A stretch of DNA of 40,780 nt from Clostridiales bacterium (GCA_017964005.1 JAGCSR010000039.1:1-40780); one strand, 5' to 3'; shown: positions 9,401 through 18,154, numbered from the stretch's first letter. The notes: generated by a model from the letters alone, not told the origin. A program made the numbers and translations.

Positions 9401-9498
9401 CCGGTAAGGTCGTCAGCGCCGGCAAGTTCGGCAAGCTCTTTAACCGCAGGGTATTGAACCCCGGCGAAGTCCTGATCATTAAAGTCGAGAACAGATAA
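6433..9498 (+). CDS. Large membrane-anchored protein: propeller-like, CBM-like and degenerate GH51-like regions
   Basis: 1021 residues. A basic N-terminus is followed by one hydrophobic segment (about 19-43), so the rest should lie outside the cell. Residues about 150-450 contain recurrent motifs such as CYAVASDGTIYEASDGRTF and LLILNREGQLYLYNGELF that resemble beta-propeller blades. Residues about 480-610 look like a jelly-roll carbohydrate-binding module (SYTSDAVSGGRSLKIVG ... VMIDDVYLGPD). Residues about 625-960 follow the plan of GH51 arabinofuranosidases: LEDCLDMVSDAGADPWLVIG, then MCGP, GARRVANG and FDRIYIEIADTD. That last motif stands where active enzymes have a GNE motif carrying the acid/base Glu. 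The end (VLNPGEVLIIKVEN) is a typical glycosidase beta-sandwich edge. The catalytic residues seem lost, so a binding or structural role is likelier. The gene overlaps the CPBP gene by 7 bases. The domain calls are inference from pattern. Confidence 0.7.
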   Translation: MLRLSEFRLAATKRRGLRLFFIISFSIIIISGILLLWMGIFGFRTELVSIGFQDDIRDDSFAGAGLNIDYVPSVNLIRDASFETGYEYVTLEAADFDGRNIYFKSDSVKGSRTDLANLAGGDLRILGSDTDGVMRRKYTGSVESYYPESMAEVTDIITSVAGGVISGVADVEVYGNCVTVLSDEGVIYADIQGATPIKTGGNELIFTCLASSGDICYAVASDGTIYEASDGRTFVAVTDKNEEISNVGSCVAVANKLLILNREGQLYLYNGELFSVDLPEGGAPSCIGRLGEIFVAVNDKGIHYSDNGYVFRIMSDAVIPKEEIADLAMSDEILYIVKLNGDLVICSAEGITEKEAIFETATPVIRSAVCNQNGKLFVSTSDRVAMSYDRDSAAYSIISTVDTAADDLLAGIGDGFIYSSGVKLYKASVLSLIRLAESVAPDSIGRGDICSVKIEPTLNVTAPIMGDRWESLADNMLWDICGKGTSASYTSDAVSGGRSLKIVGTGNTAHVISQKLPGTSKDNFIPDNFYRLRFDVKTTEDVNVTCWLEGERFGRIAFAGDVPKAAPRTLSTLFAVTDNMAGDDTVRLYISFEGDATVMIDDVYLGPDNGKENYIPAYLTDSVRNAAPSAVRLGGIVIGSNGYSPDVMYAHSRASLSHDIDIDGNTARISSCDSLEDCLDMVSDAGADPWLVIGSCAAEADIDNLMSYMCGPVSEGYGARRVANGTAVPWSRKFDRIYIEIADTDGAFTTDAARGGYVDYTISLIEQSEYYPAIKEKVVFLDGMNYEGGIRLSSADSHALSVNATDIMETGNSDDSYMINVASFFDKINTEAERSKNLSDSGQYISSLSLAESSNCAEYTAMFLCEQAGFVELPMMNVAIDYKPSLYESEKMFADGKSALNLFATMKMISDVTSGSSAVMYIPELTDPMDLASKESVEDLEKACGIYALSGAGGDKYLIIANCSNDIRQFVVSSSGSDLFNSYATRYSSSGKVVSAGKFGKLFNRRVLNPGEVLIIKVENR

Positions 9499-9504
9499 TT
9501 CCTG

Positions 9505-10797
9505 TTATTGATCCTGATCCTGTGTCTGGGATGCAGGCGGGTTCCTGTATATTGCCATATCATTGTTAGGCTCCAGGAAGTAGTAACCCCAGCGATGGGA
9601 ATCGGCACCTACTTCGATAGCATAAGGTTCTCCGTTGATGTCGATGAACGCACGGTAGTGCTGTCTGTAACCGATCCTTGCGACCAGGTAAGCGTCGTAT
9701 CCCAGATAGTTCATCATCATGACCAAAGCGCCGTTATACTGCAGGCACTGTCCGTATCTGTAATTGAAGATTACGTCTGCGAGGCTGTGTCTTCCCGAAT
9801 ATTTGTAAGATTTGTCGTAAGTGCTGTTGTAGTTGATCCACTGCAGCGTGAACAGGACTTTCTCCGCATCCGACCAGTTCTTGTGGAAGTAATCCTTCTC
9901 GAACTGCTTGACAGCCTTACGGTCGGCATCCGTGAAGTTGATGGTGTGCGACGAATACTTCTTGGAGCTGTCCGAGGAGTTGTACATATAGCACTTGATG
10001 GACTTTGTATTGGATTCTCCGGGCTTTAAGTTCTTGGTGAAGAACTCCAGTTTCTCGGGCTGGCTCCGCCTTACATCCTCGATATAAGGTACGATTATGG
10101 GGGTCTTGGCGATCTTTATGGATGCCCGGCTCTCACGGGTGTTGCCGGTCTCGTCGATGCAGATAGCGGTAAGATAGATCTTGCATTTGCCGTTCTCACC
10201 CTTTAGTCCCGGATAGCAGGAACGTCTGAGGGACGTTGAAGTCTTGGATCCGTCGATGAACTTGATGAGGGCACGCTCACCTTTATTGTAGTAGTAAAGA
10301 GCATATTTGGAGCAGGAAACCGGCTTCCAGGAGATATCCGCCTTGGCGCTGTCCACCTTGAAGGACTTGATGACCGGCTTGGAAGGAGATGTGGTGGCAT
10401 TAATAGCGGACGGGGAAGTATAGATGGTGCTGTCACCGGAACGCCTGTAAGCCTTGACTCCGATCTTATACGTTGTTCCGCCCTTAAGACCCGTAAGCTT
10501 ATAGTCAAGGGTCATGCGGTCCACTGTGGCAACGGTCTTCTCGTTGCCGCCCTCATCGATATAGACCACATATCCGTTGGCTCCGGCAAGAGACTGCCAG
10601 CAAAGCTTTATCTTTGTCTCGTAGCTCATGTAACCCTGGGTTATGGTCACCTTCATTGCCTTGAACTCATCATCGGTGATGGTGTCGTCGGAATCGTTGT
10701 CTGCCCTGGCATTCGCGAAAAAGAATACAGGGAAGATAAGGCACAGCACCGCTATGGCTAAAGTCAGAATGCATTTTTTCTTCAAGGTAATGTTCAT
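9505..10797 (-). CDS. Secreted FN3 and transglutaminase-like protein
   Basis: 430 residues with a signal peptide (basic MNITLKKK, hydrophobic 9-28, ANARA cleavage region). Two fibronectin type III-like domains follow (about 48-137 and 140-230). The C-terminal half carries a transglutaminase-like fold: Cys351 in YRYGQCLQYNGAL, His380 in RQHYRAFID and an acidic residue in PYAIEVGAD (Glu395 aligns with the usual Asp). Such proteins act outside the cell as peptidases or cross-linking enzymes on wall or protein substrates; the substrate here is unknown. GGAGGAG lies just upstream of the ATG and inside the end of the DUF4364 gene, so the two are co-transcribed. It converges on the 6433-9498 gene with only 6 bases between stops and no obvious terminator. 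Confidence 0.82.
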   Translation of the reverse strand: MNITLKKKCILTLAIAVLCLIFPVFFFANARADNDSDDTITDDEFKAMKVTITQGYMSYETKIKLCWQSLAGANGYVVYIDEGGNEKTVATVDRMTLDYKLTGLKGGTTYKIGVKAYRRSGDSTIYTSPSAINATTSPSKPVIKSFKVDSAKADISWKPVSCSKYALYYYNKGERALIKFIDGSKTSTSLRRSCYPGLKGENGKCKIYLTAICIDETGNTRESRASIKIAKTPIIVPYIEDVRRSQPEKLEFFTKNLKPGESNTKSIKCYMYNSSDSSKKYSSHTINFTDADRKAVKQFEKDYFHKNWSDAEKVLFTLQWINYNSTYDKSYKYSGRHSLADVIFNYRYGQCLQYNGALVMMMNYLGYDAYLVARIGYRQHYRAFIDINGEPYAIEVGADSHRWGYYFLEPNNDMAIYRNPPASQTQDQDQ

Positions 10798-10798
10798 A

Positions 10799-11338
10799 TC
10801 AGATCTCCTCCGGAGTGTCGGTAAGTGTTCTTATGATGGTATCCGACAATTTCTGGCCTTGCTGCCTCCAATTATCGCAGATAATATCGGCCAGGGAAGG
10901 GTCGGAACAGGTAATTTCGAGTGAAATGTCGTCTGATAAGAGCTTAACTGCAACTTTCCCGTCGCCTGAAGGCTCGCTGGATGCGGTGAACCTGGCAAGG
11001 TCGGCTATCTTGGCGTTCAGCTCTCTGCAGGCAGAATCCAGGTGGGATAACACCTCAAGATTGATGGAAGGGACTATATCTTCCAGAACAGCGACTCCTC
11101 CGGCGCTCAGTGTCAGCTGCTCTGTTCCGCCGATGGCTTCGCCCATGCCGTTCTCTCCCCGGGTCATATCCATGAGATTCCCGGCTATAAGTTCCTGGTA
11201 AGCCTTGCTGAAAGTAAAGAAATCCATATACAGGGACGACAAGCACTTATCCATCAGCATGTGATAGGATATCCCCGGAACATGCCCGACGATATAGAGA
11301 ATATGCACTTTAGCGTCCGCTGAAGACAGATCCGACAT
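10799..11338 (-). CDS. DUF4364 family protein
   Basis: A 179-residue soluble protein matching DUF4364, a Clostridia family of unknown role. The N-terminal part (AKVHILYIVGHVPGISYHMLMDKCLSSLYMDFFTFSKAYQEL) resembles a winged-helix DNA-binding domain, so a transcriptional role is plausible but unproven. The start was taken at 11338 (MSDLSSADAKV) because GAAGGGA precedes it at the right distance and the length then fits the family. A longer frame reaching 11476 would run into the pgi promoter. It is the first gene of a two-gene minus-strand unit with the transglutaminase-like gene and is divergent from pgi. Confidence 0.82.
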   Translation of the reverse strand: MSDLSSADAKVHILYIVGHVPGISYHMLMDKCLSSLYMDFFTFSKAYQELIAGNLMDMTRGENGMGEAIGGTEQLTLSAGGVAVLEDIVPSINLEVLSHLDSACRELNAKIADLARFTASSEPSGDGKVAVKLLSDDISLEITCSDPSLADIICDNWRQQGQKLSDTIIRTLTDTPEEI

Positions 11339-11417
11339 GAGTAATCCCTTCTTTTGCCGTATTTTGCACATATTATATAATATTTTGTAAAAAAGTTCTC
11401 TTTTCGAAAAATATGTG

Positions 11418-11446
11418 TTTATGAGATCGGCTTCGGGGTGTATACT
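11418..11446 (+). promoter_or_regulatory. Possible promoter for pgi
   Basis: A -10 TATACT at 11441-11446 lies 42 bases before the pgi start. The -35 position (TTTATG, 11418-11423, 17-base spacing) is weak. The 150-base divergent gap (11339-11488) is very AT-rich and must also hold the promoter for the DUF4364 gene. A TATAAT reads on the minus strand inside this gap, but I see no good partner for it. Confidence 0.35.
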
Positions 11447-11488
11447 CTGTAATGCTTTTGAAACAATAATACTCAAGGAGATGTATTT

Positions 11489-12838
11489 ATGATCACATTT
11501 GACTATCAGAACGCGCTTGATTTCATCGGCGGACAGGAAGCCATCGATCGCATTGAACCCCAGGTTAAGGTTGCATCCGACATGCTCGCTAAGAAGAACG
11601 GTCCCGGCAACGATTTTTTGGGCTGGCTCAATCTCCCCACAGCATACGATAAGGATGAGTTCAACCGTATCCGTAAGGCAGCACAGAAGATCAGAAGAGA
11701 TTCTGACGTGCTCGTAGTTATCGGCATCGGCGGTTCATATCTCGGTGCAAGAGCTGTTATCGAGCTCTTAAACCACTCTTTTGCAAATGCTCTGTCCAAG
11801 AAGGACCGCAAGTCCCCCATGATCTTATTCTGCGGTAACTCCATCAGCGCTACATATCTGGCTGACATGATGGATGTCATCGAGGGCAAGAACATATCTC
11901 TTAACATAATCTCCAAGTCCGGTACAACGACCGAACCTGCAATCGCTTTCAGGATCCTCCGTGCTTACATGGAGAAGAAGTACGGCCGTGAGGGCGCAAG
12001 AGACAGGATCTATGCTACAACGGACAAGAAGAAGGGCGTTTTGAAGGGTCTGGCAGATAAGGAAGGATACGAGACATTCGTAGTTCCTGACGATGTCGGA
12101 GGCAGATTCTCCGTTCTTACGGCTGTAGGCCTTCTTCCCATCGCTGTATCCGGTATCGACATCCGTGAACTCATGAAGGGTGCAAGAGACGCATCCAAGG
12201 CTTATAAGAAGATGCCTTTGTCCGAGAATCCCTGCTATCAGTACGCTGCAGTACGTAATTGTCTGCTCCGCTCCGGTTATTCCACAGAGGTTATGGTCAA
12301 CTACGAGCCTTCCTTCCACTACATGACAGAATGGTGGAAGCAGCTCTACGGTGAGTCCGAAGGTAAGGATCTCCGCGGTATATTCCCCGCAGGCGTAGAC
12401 AACACGACAGACCTTCACTCCATGGGCCAGTTCATCCAGGACGGCGCAAGGATCATGTTCGAGACAGTAGTCGAGATCGATCAGGCAAGAAGATCTTTCG
12501 AGATCCCCAAGGATCCCGCTAACCTTGACGGCCTTAACTTTCTCGCAGGCATGGATATGAACGAAGTTAACAAGAAGGCTATGCAGGGAACAGTCCTCGC
12601 ACACGTTGACGGTAAGGTTCCCAACCTTGCCATCCATATGTCCGAGTGCACACCTTACTGCTTAGGTGAGCTCATCTACTTCTTCGAGAAGGCTTGCGGC
12701 ATCTCAGGTTACATCCTTGCCGTCAATCCCTTCAACCAGCCCGGTGTTGAAGCATACAAGAAGAACATGTTCGCTCTTCTCGGCAAGCCCGGCTACGAAG
12801 ATATGAAGGCAGAGCTTGAGGCAAGGCTCAAGGGCTGA
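11489..12838 (+). CDS. pgi: Glucose-6-phosphate isomerase
   Basis: Interconverts glucose 6-phosphate and fructose 6-phosphate in glycolysis. The 449 residues match the Firmicutes Pgi length. Family motifs are present in order: [19 protein letters not shown] (phosphosugar-binding SIS domain), [17 protein letters not shown] (second SIS domain), [44 protein letters not shown], and the end [24 protein letters not shown] sits upstream of the ATG. Codon use is strongly biased, as expected for a highly expressed enzyme. A strong terminator follows, so it is monocistronic. Confidence 0.97.
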   Translation: MITFDYQNALDFIGGQEAIDRIEPQVKVASDMLAKKNGPGNDFLGWLNLPTAYDKDEFNRIRKAAQKIRRDSDVLVVIGIGGSYLGARAVIELLNHSFANALSKKDRKSPMILFCGNSISATYLADMMDVIEGKNISLNIISKSGTTTEPAIAFRILRAYMEKKYGREGARDRIYATTDKKKGVLKGLADKEGYETFVVPDDVGGRFSVLTAVGLLPIAVSGIDIRELMKGARDASKAYKKMPLSENPCYQYAAVRNCLLRSGYSTEVMVNYEPSFHYMTEWWKQLYGESEGKDLRGIFPAGVDNTTDLHSMGQFIQDGARIMFETVVEIDQARRSFEIPKDPANLDGLNFLAGMDMNEVNKKAMQGTVLAHVDGKVPNLAIHMSECTPYCLGELIYFFEKACGISGYILAVNPFNQPGVEAYKKNMFALLGKPGYEDMKAELEARLKG

Positions 12839-12862
12839 TTAACAAAATGTAAAGATTGCATT

Positions 12863-12898
12863 CCCCGGCGGCTGTTTACTCCCGCCGGGGTGTTTTTT
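12863..12898 (+). terminator. Intrinsic terminator after pgi
   Basis: CCCCGGCGG (12863-12871) pairs with CCGCCGGGG (12882-12890), and TGTTTTTT follows. This is a strong GC-rich stem with a T tract, 24 bases after the pgi stop. Confidence 0.93.
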
Positions 12899-12902
12899 GT
12901 AA

Positions 12903-12908
12903 TATAAT
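12903..12908 (+). promoter_or_regulatory. Candidate -10 box for the YfhO gene, unusually close to its start codon
   Basis: A perfect TATAAT lies only 9 bases before the ATG at 12918, which would place the transcription start within 2-3 bases of the ATG. The -35 position falls inside the pgi terminator stem and is poor. No ribosome binding site is visible. See the finding on a possible leaderless transcript. Confidence 0.4.
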
Positions 12909-12917
12909 CTCATCTGT

Positions 12918-15488
12918 ATGGATAATAAGGCGTTAACTCAGAAGATCTTCCGGACGGCAACGGCGTTTGCCGTTGTTTTCGGTATCGTGATATTCATCTA
13001 TGTCCTGGGAGGCTTTGCGCCTTTCGGGGATATGTCTTTCACATACCGTGACGGAGATATCCAGATGCTGGATTTCTTAAGATGCTTTAAGCGGTTTCTC
13101 CAAGGTGACGGCAGCATGCTCTACTCATTCTCTAAGGGATTGGGTGATAACATGTATCCTCTGTTCACTTACTATCTGGCATCCCCGGTCAATCTCCTTG
13201 TATTCTTCTTCAGTTACGACAGTATCCCGGCTTTCGTTAATATCGCGGCCGCTATAAAACTGGCATCGGCTGCAGCTGCATTCAGCTTCTATGTCGAGAG
13301 CAGATATGATATATGTGACAACAAGAGGATGATATTCTCTTTGCTGTTGTCGGTATCATACGGTCTTTGCTCCTTCGGCATTACCGCAGGGTGTTTCCTT
13401 CCGTTCCTCGAAGGCCTGGTATTCATGCCTCTGTTTGCTGCCGGAGTTCATAAGGCCGTTTGTGAAGGTAAGAGGATCACTCTTATCGTATCCTGCGCCC
13501 TGTCGATTATTTTTTCCTGGTATATGGGTGCTTTGTGCTGTCTTTACTCGGTAGTTATCCTGTTCGTGGAACTGTTCGCAGAGCAAAGGGACATCAAGAC
13601 CCTGATAAGATCAACATTAAGGTATGCATACTGCATGGCGATGGGTATCCTCATATCCACAGTAGTCCTGCTTCCGACACTCAATGCTCTGGGATCTCAC
13701 GGCGGTGTTGATGTCAAAGGGTTCATGATCCCCGATCTTGTAGGGAATCCATTATCTTTCATCACCAACTATAAGATCCTCTCCATGTCGGATCTGGGGA
13801 GCCCTGCAATCTTTGCCGGATCATTTGTCTTTATCGCGACTGTAGCTTTCTTTGCATCAAGGAGACCCGCAAGACAAAAGATAGTATATGGTATCGCTCT
13901 CTTCTTTACGGTGGCGATATTCCATTTCAGACCGCTCATCAATCTTTATCTTCTCCTGCATGAGAATACGGCTTTCGTTTACGGATACAGATATGCATAT
14001 GCGGCATCGTTCCTGCTGTGCATGATGTCCGCCGAACTGATCCTGTCTTTGGATAAAAACGGCCTTCGGCCTGTTGCGGTCTTTGTATCAGGATCCTTAT
14101 TGGCTACATTGGTCCTGTCGTCGGATCTGATATCCGGCAACACGCAGGTAACGGGATTCTCGGTAGGACTTATCGCTCTTATAACGGCTGTCGGAACATT
14201 CATGGCATCCAAGAAGATAAGAAACGATCTGAGAAAGACGTTTGCCGGGATCCTGATAGTCGTATGTCTTTTGGAATCCTCCGTGAACGCTTATACGGTC
14301 CTGCCGCTCTACAGCTTGCCGAATGCAGACTCGTATTCGAGATACGAACAGGATGCTGAGAAGTTCGCAGCAAGCCTTCCCAAGGACGGGCAGTACCGTG
14401 TGACCAGGACTACATTCAGAGAGAATAACCTGTATCCCGGGCTTACCTGCTGTTACAACGATCCTCTGGCATACGGATATATGGGATTGTCATCTTATTC
14501 ATCCGCTCAGTCGGACAGGGCCGGATCATTCCTCGATAGAGCAGGTTACCCTTATTCGGCATCCACGATGTCCATAGTCAATTCTCCGAACCTTGCCGTT
14601 GATTCCCTTTTGGGAGTCAGGTACATAATGACTGATTATAATGTGGCGGAATTATTGCCTGCGGGGCTTTCAGACTATGAAAGCCTGAATGTCTATCAGA
14701 ATCACTATGCCGCCGATATAGCTTTTGTTGTCCCTTCGGAAGCAAAAGACAGAGTAAAAGATCCGGTCACAGGGGAAGATTACTTCGATTATATGAATGA
14801 AGTCTGGAGCAGGATAACGGGAACAGAGGCAAAGGTCTTTGTCCCGGCAGAATACGAGACAACGGACGAAGAAGGGATCAGGTCGTATAAGATCACTCCT
14901 TCTGAGGGGAACTTCCTTTACTACGGATACATGACCGCAGGTAATGACACCGGCGTAATGCTGGATGTTAACAGCAAATATGAGACGGCCTATTCCAATT
15001 GGGTTGCGCCTTCCGTATTCCTGATTCCCGAGGCAGGGGAAGAGGATGTATACGAAGTTAAGGTCACCCAAGGTTCTGAAAGCATATCGAAAGCAGTCTT
15101 TGCAAAGCTGGATCTGGATGAACTTGAGAGGGTGTCCAAGATCCTTCAGGATTCTGACGGCGTCACGGTCCATAAGTTTGAAGGCAGGCATATGGTCTAC
15201 AGCGTTGAGGCCAAACAACAGGGATATCTTTGCATTACGGTTCCCTACGACGAACAGTGGACGCTCAAGGTCAACGGAAGACTTACAGAACCTGCGCTCT
15301 TCGCAGATACATTCTTCCTTATACCGATCGAAGAAGGCAAAAACACGATACAGTTGGATTACAATGTAAGATATCTGGCACCGTCCCTGGCAGTCAGCAT
15401 CATTGCCGTCCTCGTTGTCGTAACCGCGGAAGTGTCAATGTATATGAGAAGAAGAGAAGATAAGGAAAAGAGCGGTGAACAAAAGTAA
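12918..15488 (+). CDS. YfhO family polytopic membrane protein
   Basis: 856 residues. The first 500 or so form about a dozen membrane segments. The extracytoplasmic loop motif DGDIQMLDFLRCFKRFLQGDGSMLYSFSKGLGDNMYPLF is the YfhO signature seen in GT-C-fold glycosyltransferases. A large soluble domain (about 480-820) and a last membrane segment follow, with a basic tail MRRREDKEKSGEQK. In Bacillus YfhO and relatives glycosylate lipoteichoic acid or other wall polymers; that role is assumed here only by family. The start at 12918 has no recognisable ribosome binding site. The gene overlaps the next by 14 bases, so the two membrane proteins are probably translationally coupled. Confidence 0.85.
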   Translation: MDNKALTQKIFRTATAFAVVFGIVIFIYVLGGFAPFGDMSFTYRDGDIQMLDFLRCFKRFLQGDGSMLYSFSKGLGDNMYPLFTYYLASPVNLLVFFFSYDSIPAFVNIAAAIKLASAAAAFSFYVESRYDICDNKRMIFSLLLSVSYGLCSFGITAGCFLPFLEGLVFMPLFAAGVHKAVCEGKRITLIVSCALSIIFSWYMGALCCLYSVVILFVELFAEQRDIKTLIRSTLRYAYCMAMGILISTVVLLPTLNALGSHGGVDVKGFMIPDLVGNPLSFITNYKILSMSDLGSPAIFAGSFVFIATVAFFASRRPARQKIVYGIALFFTVAIFHFRPLINLYLLLHENTAFVYGYRYAYAASFLLCMMSAELILSLDKNGLRPVAVFVSGSLLATLVLSSDLISGNTQVTGFSVGLIALITAVGTFMASKKIRNDLRKTFAGILIVVCLLESSVNAYTVLPLYSLPNADSYSRYEQDAEKFAASLPKDGQYRVTRTTFRENNLYPGLTCCYNDPLAYGYMGLSSYSSAQSDRAGSFLDRAGYPYSASTMSIVNSPNLAVDSLLGVRYIMTDYNVAELLPAGLSDYESLNVYQNHYAADIAFVVPSEAKDRVKDPVTGEDYFDYMNEVWSRITGTEAKVFVPAEYETTDEEGIRSYKITPSEGNFLYYGYMTAGNDTGVMLDVNSKYETAYSNWVAPSVFLIPEAGEEDVYEVKVTQGSESISKAVFAKLDLDELERVSKILQDSDGVTVHKFEGRHMVYSVEAKQQGYLCITVPYDEQWTLKVNGRLTEPALFADTFFLIPIEEGKNTIQLDYNVRYLAPSLAVSIIAVLVVVTAEVSMYMRRREDKEKSGEQK

Positions 15489-17466
15489 ACTTGCCAAAAA
15501 CATATTTGCTCTTGCCGTGCTCGTTGCGGTGCTTTTTGTTGCCGTGATAACCTGTATGTCCCTGAAGTATGAGAATCAGAGGACATCAGATATCATACCT
15601 TACGACAAGGAGAGCACATTCTTATCTGACGGAGATGTCCTGGAGCAGCAGGTTGAAGCCGGTGAGGGTGAACAGAACCTTGCAGGTTTTGCCCTCTTCA
15701 TGACACAGGAACGTCCCAATCCCACAAGTAAGCTCAAGGTCTCGTTCAAAGAAGACGGCAAGGTCATCTATTCTCACGAAGAGAGCGCCATGACCATCCA
15801 ATATACGGAGTATAAGTATTTTTATTTCGAAGAGCCTGTCAAACTTAATGCCGGCAGCAGATATACGATCGAACTTCAGGTCGAAGGATCAGACAACGGC
15901 AACAGGATAGGCGTATATACGGGTTCCAAAGAAGGGCTCGGCAAGTGCACGGTCAACGGCACCCCCGACACCGGGGTTGCCTGTCATATGCTGGTCTATG
16001 AGAAGGTCACGCTTGCAAAGATGATCGCAATCCCGGCAGCCGTCTTCGGTGTCATGATATTGGCAACTGTCATTATCCTTATCTTAAACAGGACAGCCTT
16101 AAAGGATCGTAACAACAAAGAACTTATAGGCTTTGCTGTCTTCTACGCAGCACTCCTGATAATGTATTCGTTCATAGTGCCCCAGTGTTCAGTTAACGAT
16201 GAGGCTGACCACTTCATAAGATCCTATGCGGTAGCTCACGGAAGTTTCGTATCTGATGTCGTGGGAGATAACGGGCAGGGAGGATCCGTCCTTCCGGGAG
16301 TATTCGCTCAATACCGTGACGAACAGTACCGCAACTGGCATCACGACGGTCAGAGAGACAATGACTCTCACATAAAAGATCTTACGATCGACAACAACGA
16401 TCTTACTGAAGTCGAATATACGAACAGTTCGATCAATGTCCCTTATCTTTATATCCCTCAGGCGATCGGCATAAGGGTCACCGAACTGTTTACCGGAAGA
16501 CTTTATATCCTGATGTATGCCGCCAGGATAATGAACATGATCGCGATCTTCACAATGGTGCTCCTTGCCATAAGGATAACTCCGGTCGCAAAGGAACTCT
16601 TCATGACAGTCGCTTGTTTCCCGTTCATGCTCCAGGACTCCGTGTCCTGTTCGCCGGATTCATTCATAACCGCATTGATATTCTTGTTCGCGGCGCTTGT
16701 TCTCTACATGCGGTACAAAGTGGAAGGCACGATGAAGATCAAACATCTGGCGATCCTGTTTGCGGTCACGGTCCTTATGTGCGGAGTCAAGCTCGTATAT
16801 GCCCCGTTGGCTCTGATACTGTTCTTCATTCCCAAGAAGAAGTTCGGGGATGACAAGAAGTATATACTCTCCGTTGCCATCTTCGGTGCCGCCTCTGCGG
16901 TAATGTGCCTTATGTGGCTGACCGTGATAACAGGATATAACATGCTCTTAGGCAACTGGTCCAACCACTATCTCCAAAAGGACCTGATGTTCTCAGATCC
17001 GATGCCGTTCATCAAGGCTGTCTGCGGTGTCATAACCGATGCCGGCAAGTACATCTTTGACATGATCGGTCTTAATATCGGCAATGAGAACATATACACA
17101 TCTCATCTGATCCCGTTAACGATGATCTTGATACTGGCATATATCGTCATTACAATAAACCGCACATCTCCTGACAGGAAGAAAGCATCCTGGGTATTGT
17201 GGCTTATCGCGCCCGCGATTTCTGCTTTCCTTGTGCTCGTAAGCGAATATTTCTATTGGACCAAGGTAGGGGCTTCGGTTATGGCAGGCGTTGCGGGAAG
17301 ATATTTCCTTCCCTGCGCGATCGCGGTCATAATCGGACTTGCAAGGCCCTCTGTAAATGTCGGACAGAAGGCAGTAACTGTCGGTTACAAGAAGACGATA
17401 GCTTTCGCTGTTGCCCTTTGTAATCTGTACTGTCTCGTAATGTATTGGATCTACACGGTGTATTGA
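15475..17466 (+). CDS. DUF2142 family polytopic membrane protein
   Basis: 663 residues. One N-terminal membrane segment (about 10-30) precedes an extracellular beta-rich domain of about 150 residues (LAGFALFMTQERPNPTSKLKV ... IGVYTGSK). About ten membrane segments follow. The motif CSVNDEADHFIRSYAVAHG after the third hydrophobic stretch corresponds to the NDEPAHF loop of DUF2142, a family related to GT-C glycosyltransferases and often found with polysaccharide genes. The start is GTG at 15475, overlapping the YfhO gene by 14 bases. With its partner it probably modifies surface glycans; the donor and acceptor are unknown. Confidence 0.8.
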   Translation: MNKSKLAKNIFALAVLVAVLFVAVITCMSLKYENQRTSDIIPYDKESTFLSDGDVLEQQVEAGEGEQNLAGFALFMTQERPNPTSKLKVSFKEDGKVIYSHEESAMTIQYTEYKYFYFEEPVKLNAGSRYTIELQVEGSDNGNRIGVYTGSKEGLGKCTVNGTPDTGVACHMLVYEKVTLAKMIAIPAAVFGVMILATVIILILNRTALKDRNNKELIGFAVFYAALLIMYSFIVPQCSVNDEADHFIRSYAVAHGSFVSDVVGDNGQGGSVLPGVFAQYRDEQYRNWHHDGQRDNDSHIKDLTIDNNDLTEVEYTNSSINVPYLYIPQAIGIRVTELFTGRLYILMYAARIMNMIAIFTMVLLAIRITPVAKELFMTVACFPFMLQDSVSCSPDSFITALIFLFAALVLYMRYKVEGTMKIKHLAILFAVTVLMCGVKLVYAPLALILFFIPKKKFGDDKKYILSVAIFGAASAVMCLMWLTVITGYNMLLGNWSNHYLQKDLMFSDPMPFIKAVCGVITDAGKYIFDMIGLNIGNENIYTSHLIPLTMILILAYIVITINRTSPDRKKASWVLWLIAPAISAFLVLVSEYFYWTKVGASVMAGVAGRYFLPCAIAVIIGLARPSVNVGQKAVTVGYKKTIAFAVALCNLYCLVMYWIYTVY

Positions 17467-17467
17467 T

Positions 17468-18145
17468 ATGGATTATCTCGTAACTTTTGCAGAAGGCATA
17501 ATGTCGTTCATATCTCCTTGCATCCTGCCGATGATCCCGGTATATCTTCTGTATTTTGCAGGAGAGAGGAGCGAGGAGACAAACAATAAGAAGACCTGGC
17601 GGACGCTGATCAATTCCATAGGATTCGTTCTGGGATTTACGATCCTGTTCGTGACAATTGGTCTTGCTGCGGGTTTTGCCGGCAGGATCCTTACAAGATA
17701 CGGCCGTGTCGTGGATATAGTCGCAGGTGTTTTCGTTATTCTCTTCGGTCTTATCTACATGGGTGTTATCAAGATCCCCGGGATGTCCCACTTCACACCG
17801 GCCAAGGTCAACAGGATAAATTTCATCAAGGCAATGATCTTCGGTATGGGAGTTGCGATCGCATGGACTCCCTGCATAGGACCTCTTCTGGGATCTGCTC
17901 TCATGCTGGCGGCAAGACAGGATACGGCAGTGAAGGGCGCAGTGCTCCTTCTTTGTTATTCTCTGGGACTCGGGATCCCTCTGATACTCTGTACATTCCT
18001 TCTGGATCTTCTCAAGAACTTTTTTAATGCTATCAAGCGTCATTACAGGATAGTTCAGATCGTCTGCGGAATATTCCTCGTGGTAATGGGGATCCTCATG
18101 ATCGCCGGAATTTATTCAAGGATAATGACATCACTTGCAGGATAA
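17468..18145 (+). CDS. ccdA: Cytochrome c biogenesis / thiol-disulfide transporter CcdA
   Basis: A six-helix membrane protein of the CcdA/DsbD family that passes electrons from cytoplasmic thioredoxin to extracytoplasmic thiol proteins. The two membrane-embedded catalytic cysteines are visible: C18 in ISPCILPMIPVY and C136 in WTPCIGPLLGSAL. The 225-residue length is standard. It starts 2 bases after the DUF2142 stop and is followed 9 bases later by a TlpA-type lipoprotein, its likely electron acceptor. No cytochrome c gene is seen nearby, so general thiol reduction at the cell surface is the likelier job. Confidence 0.92.
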   Translation: MDYLVTFAEGIMSFISPCILPMIPVYLLYFAGERSEETNNKKTWRTLINSIGFVLGFTILFVTIGLAAGFAGRILTRYGRVVDIVAGVFVILFGLIYMGVIKIPGMSHFTPAKVNRINFIKAMIFGMGVAIAWTPCIGPLLGSALMLAARQDTAVKGAVLLLCYSLGLGIPLILCTFLLDLLKNFFNAIKRHYRIVQIVCGIFLVVMGILMIAGIYSRIMTSLAG

Positions 18146-18154
18146 GGAGCAGAT

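Noticed and set aside
11339..11476. N-terminal extension of the DUF4364 protein up to 11476
   Set aside because: The added 46 residues overlap the divergent promoter region, are not family-like, and a better start with GAAGGGA lies at 11338.
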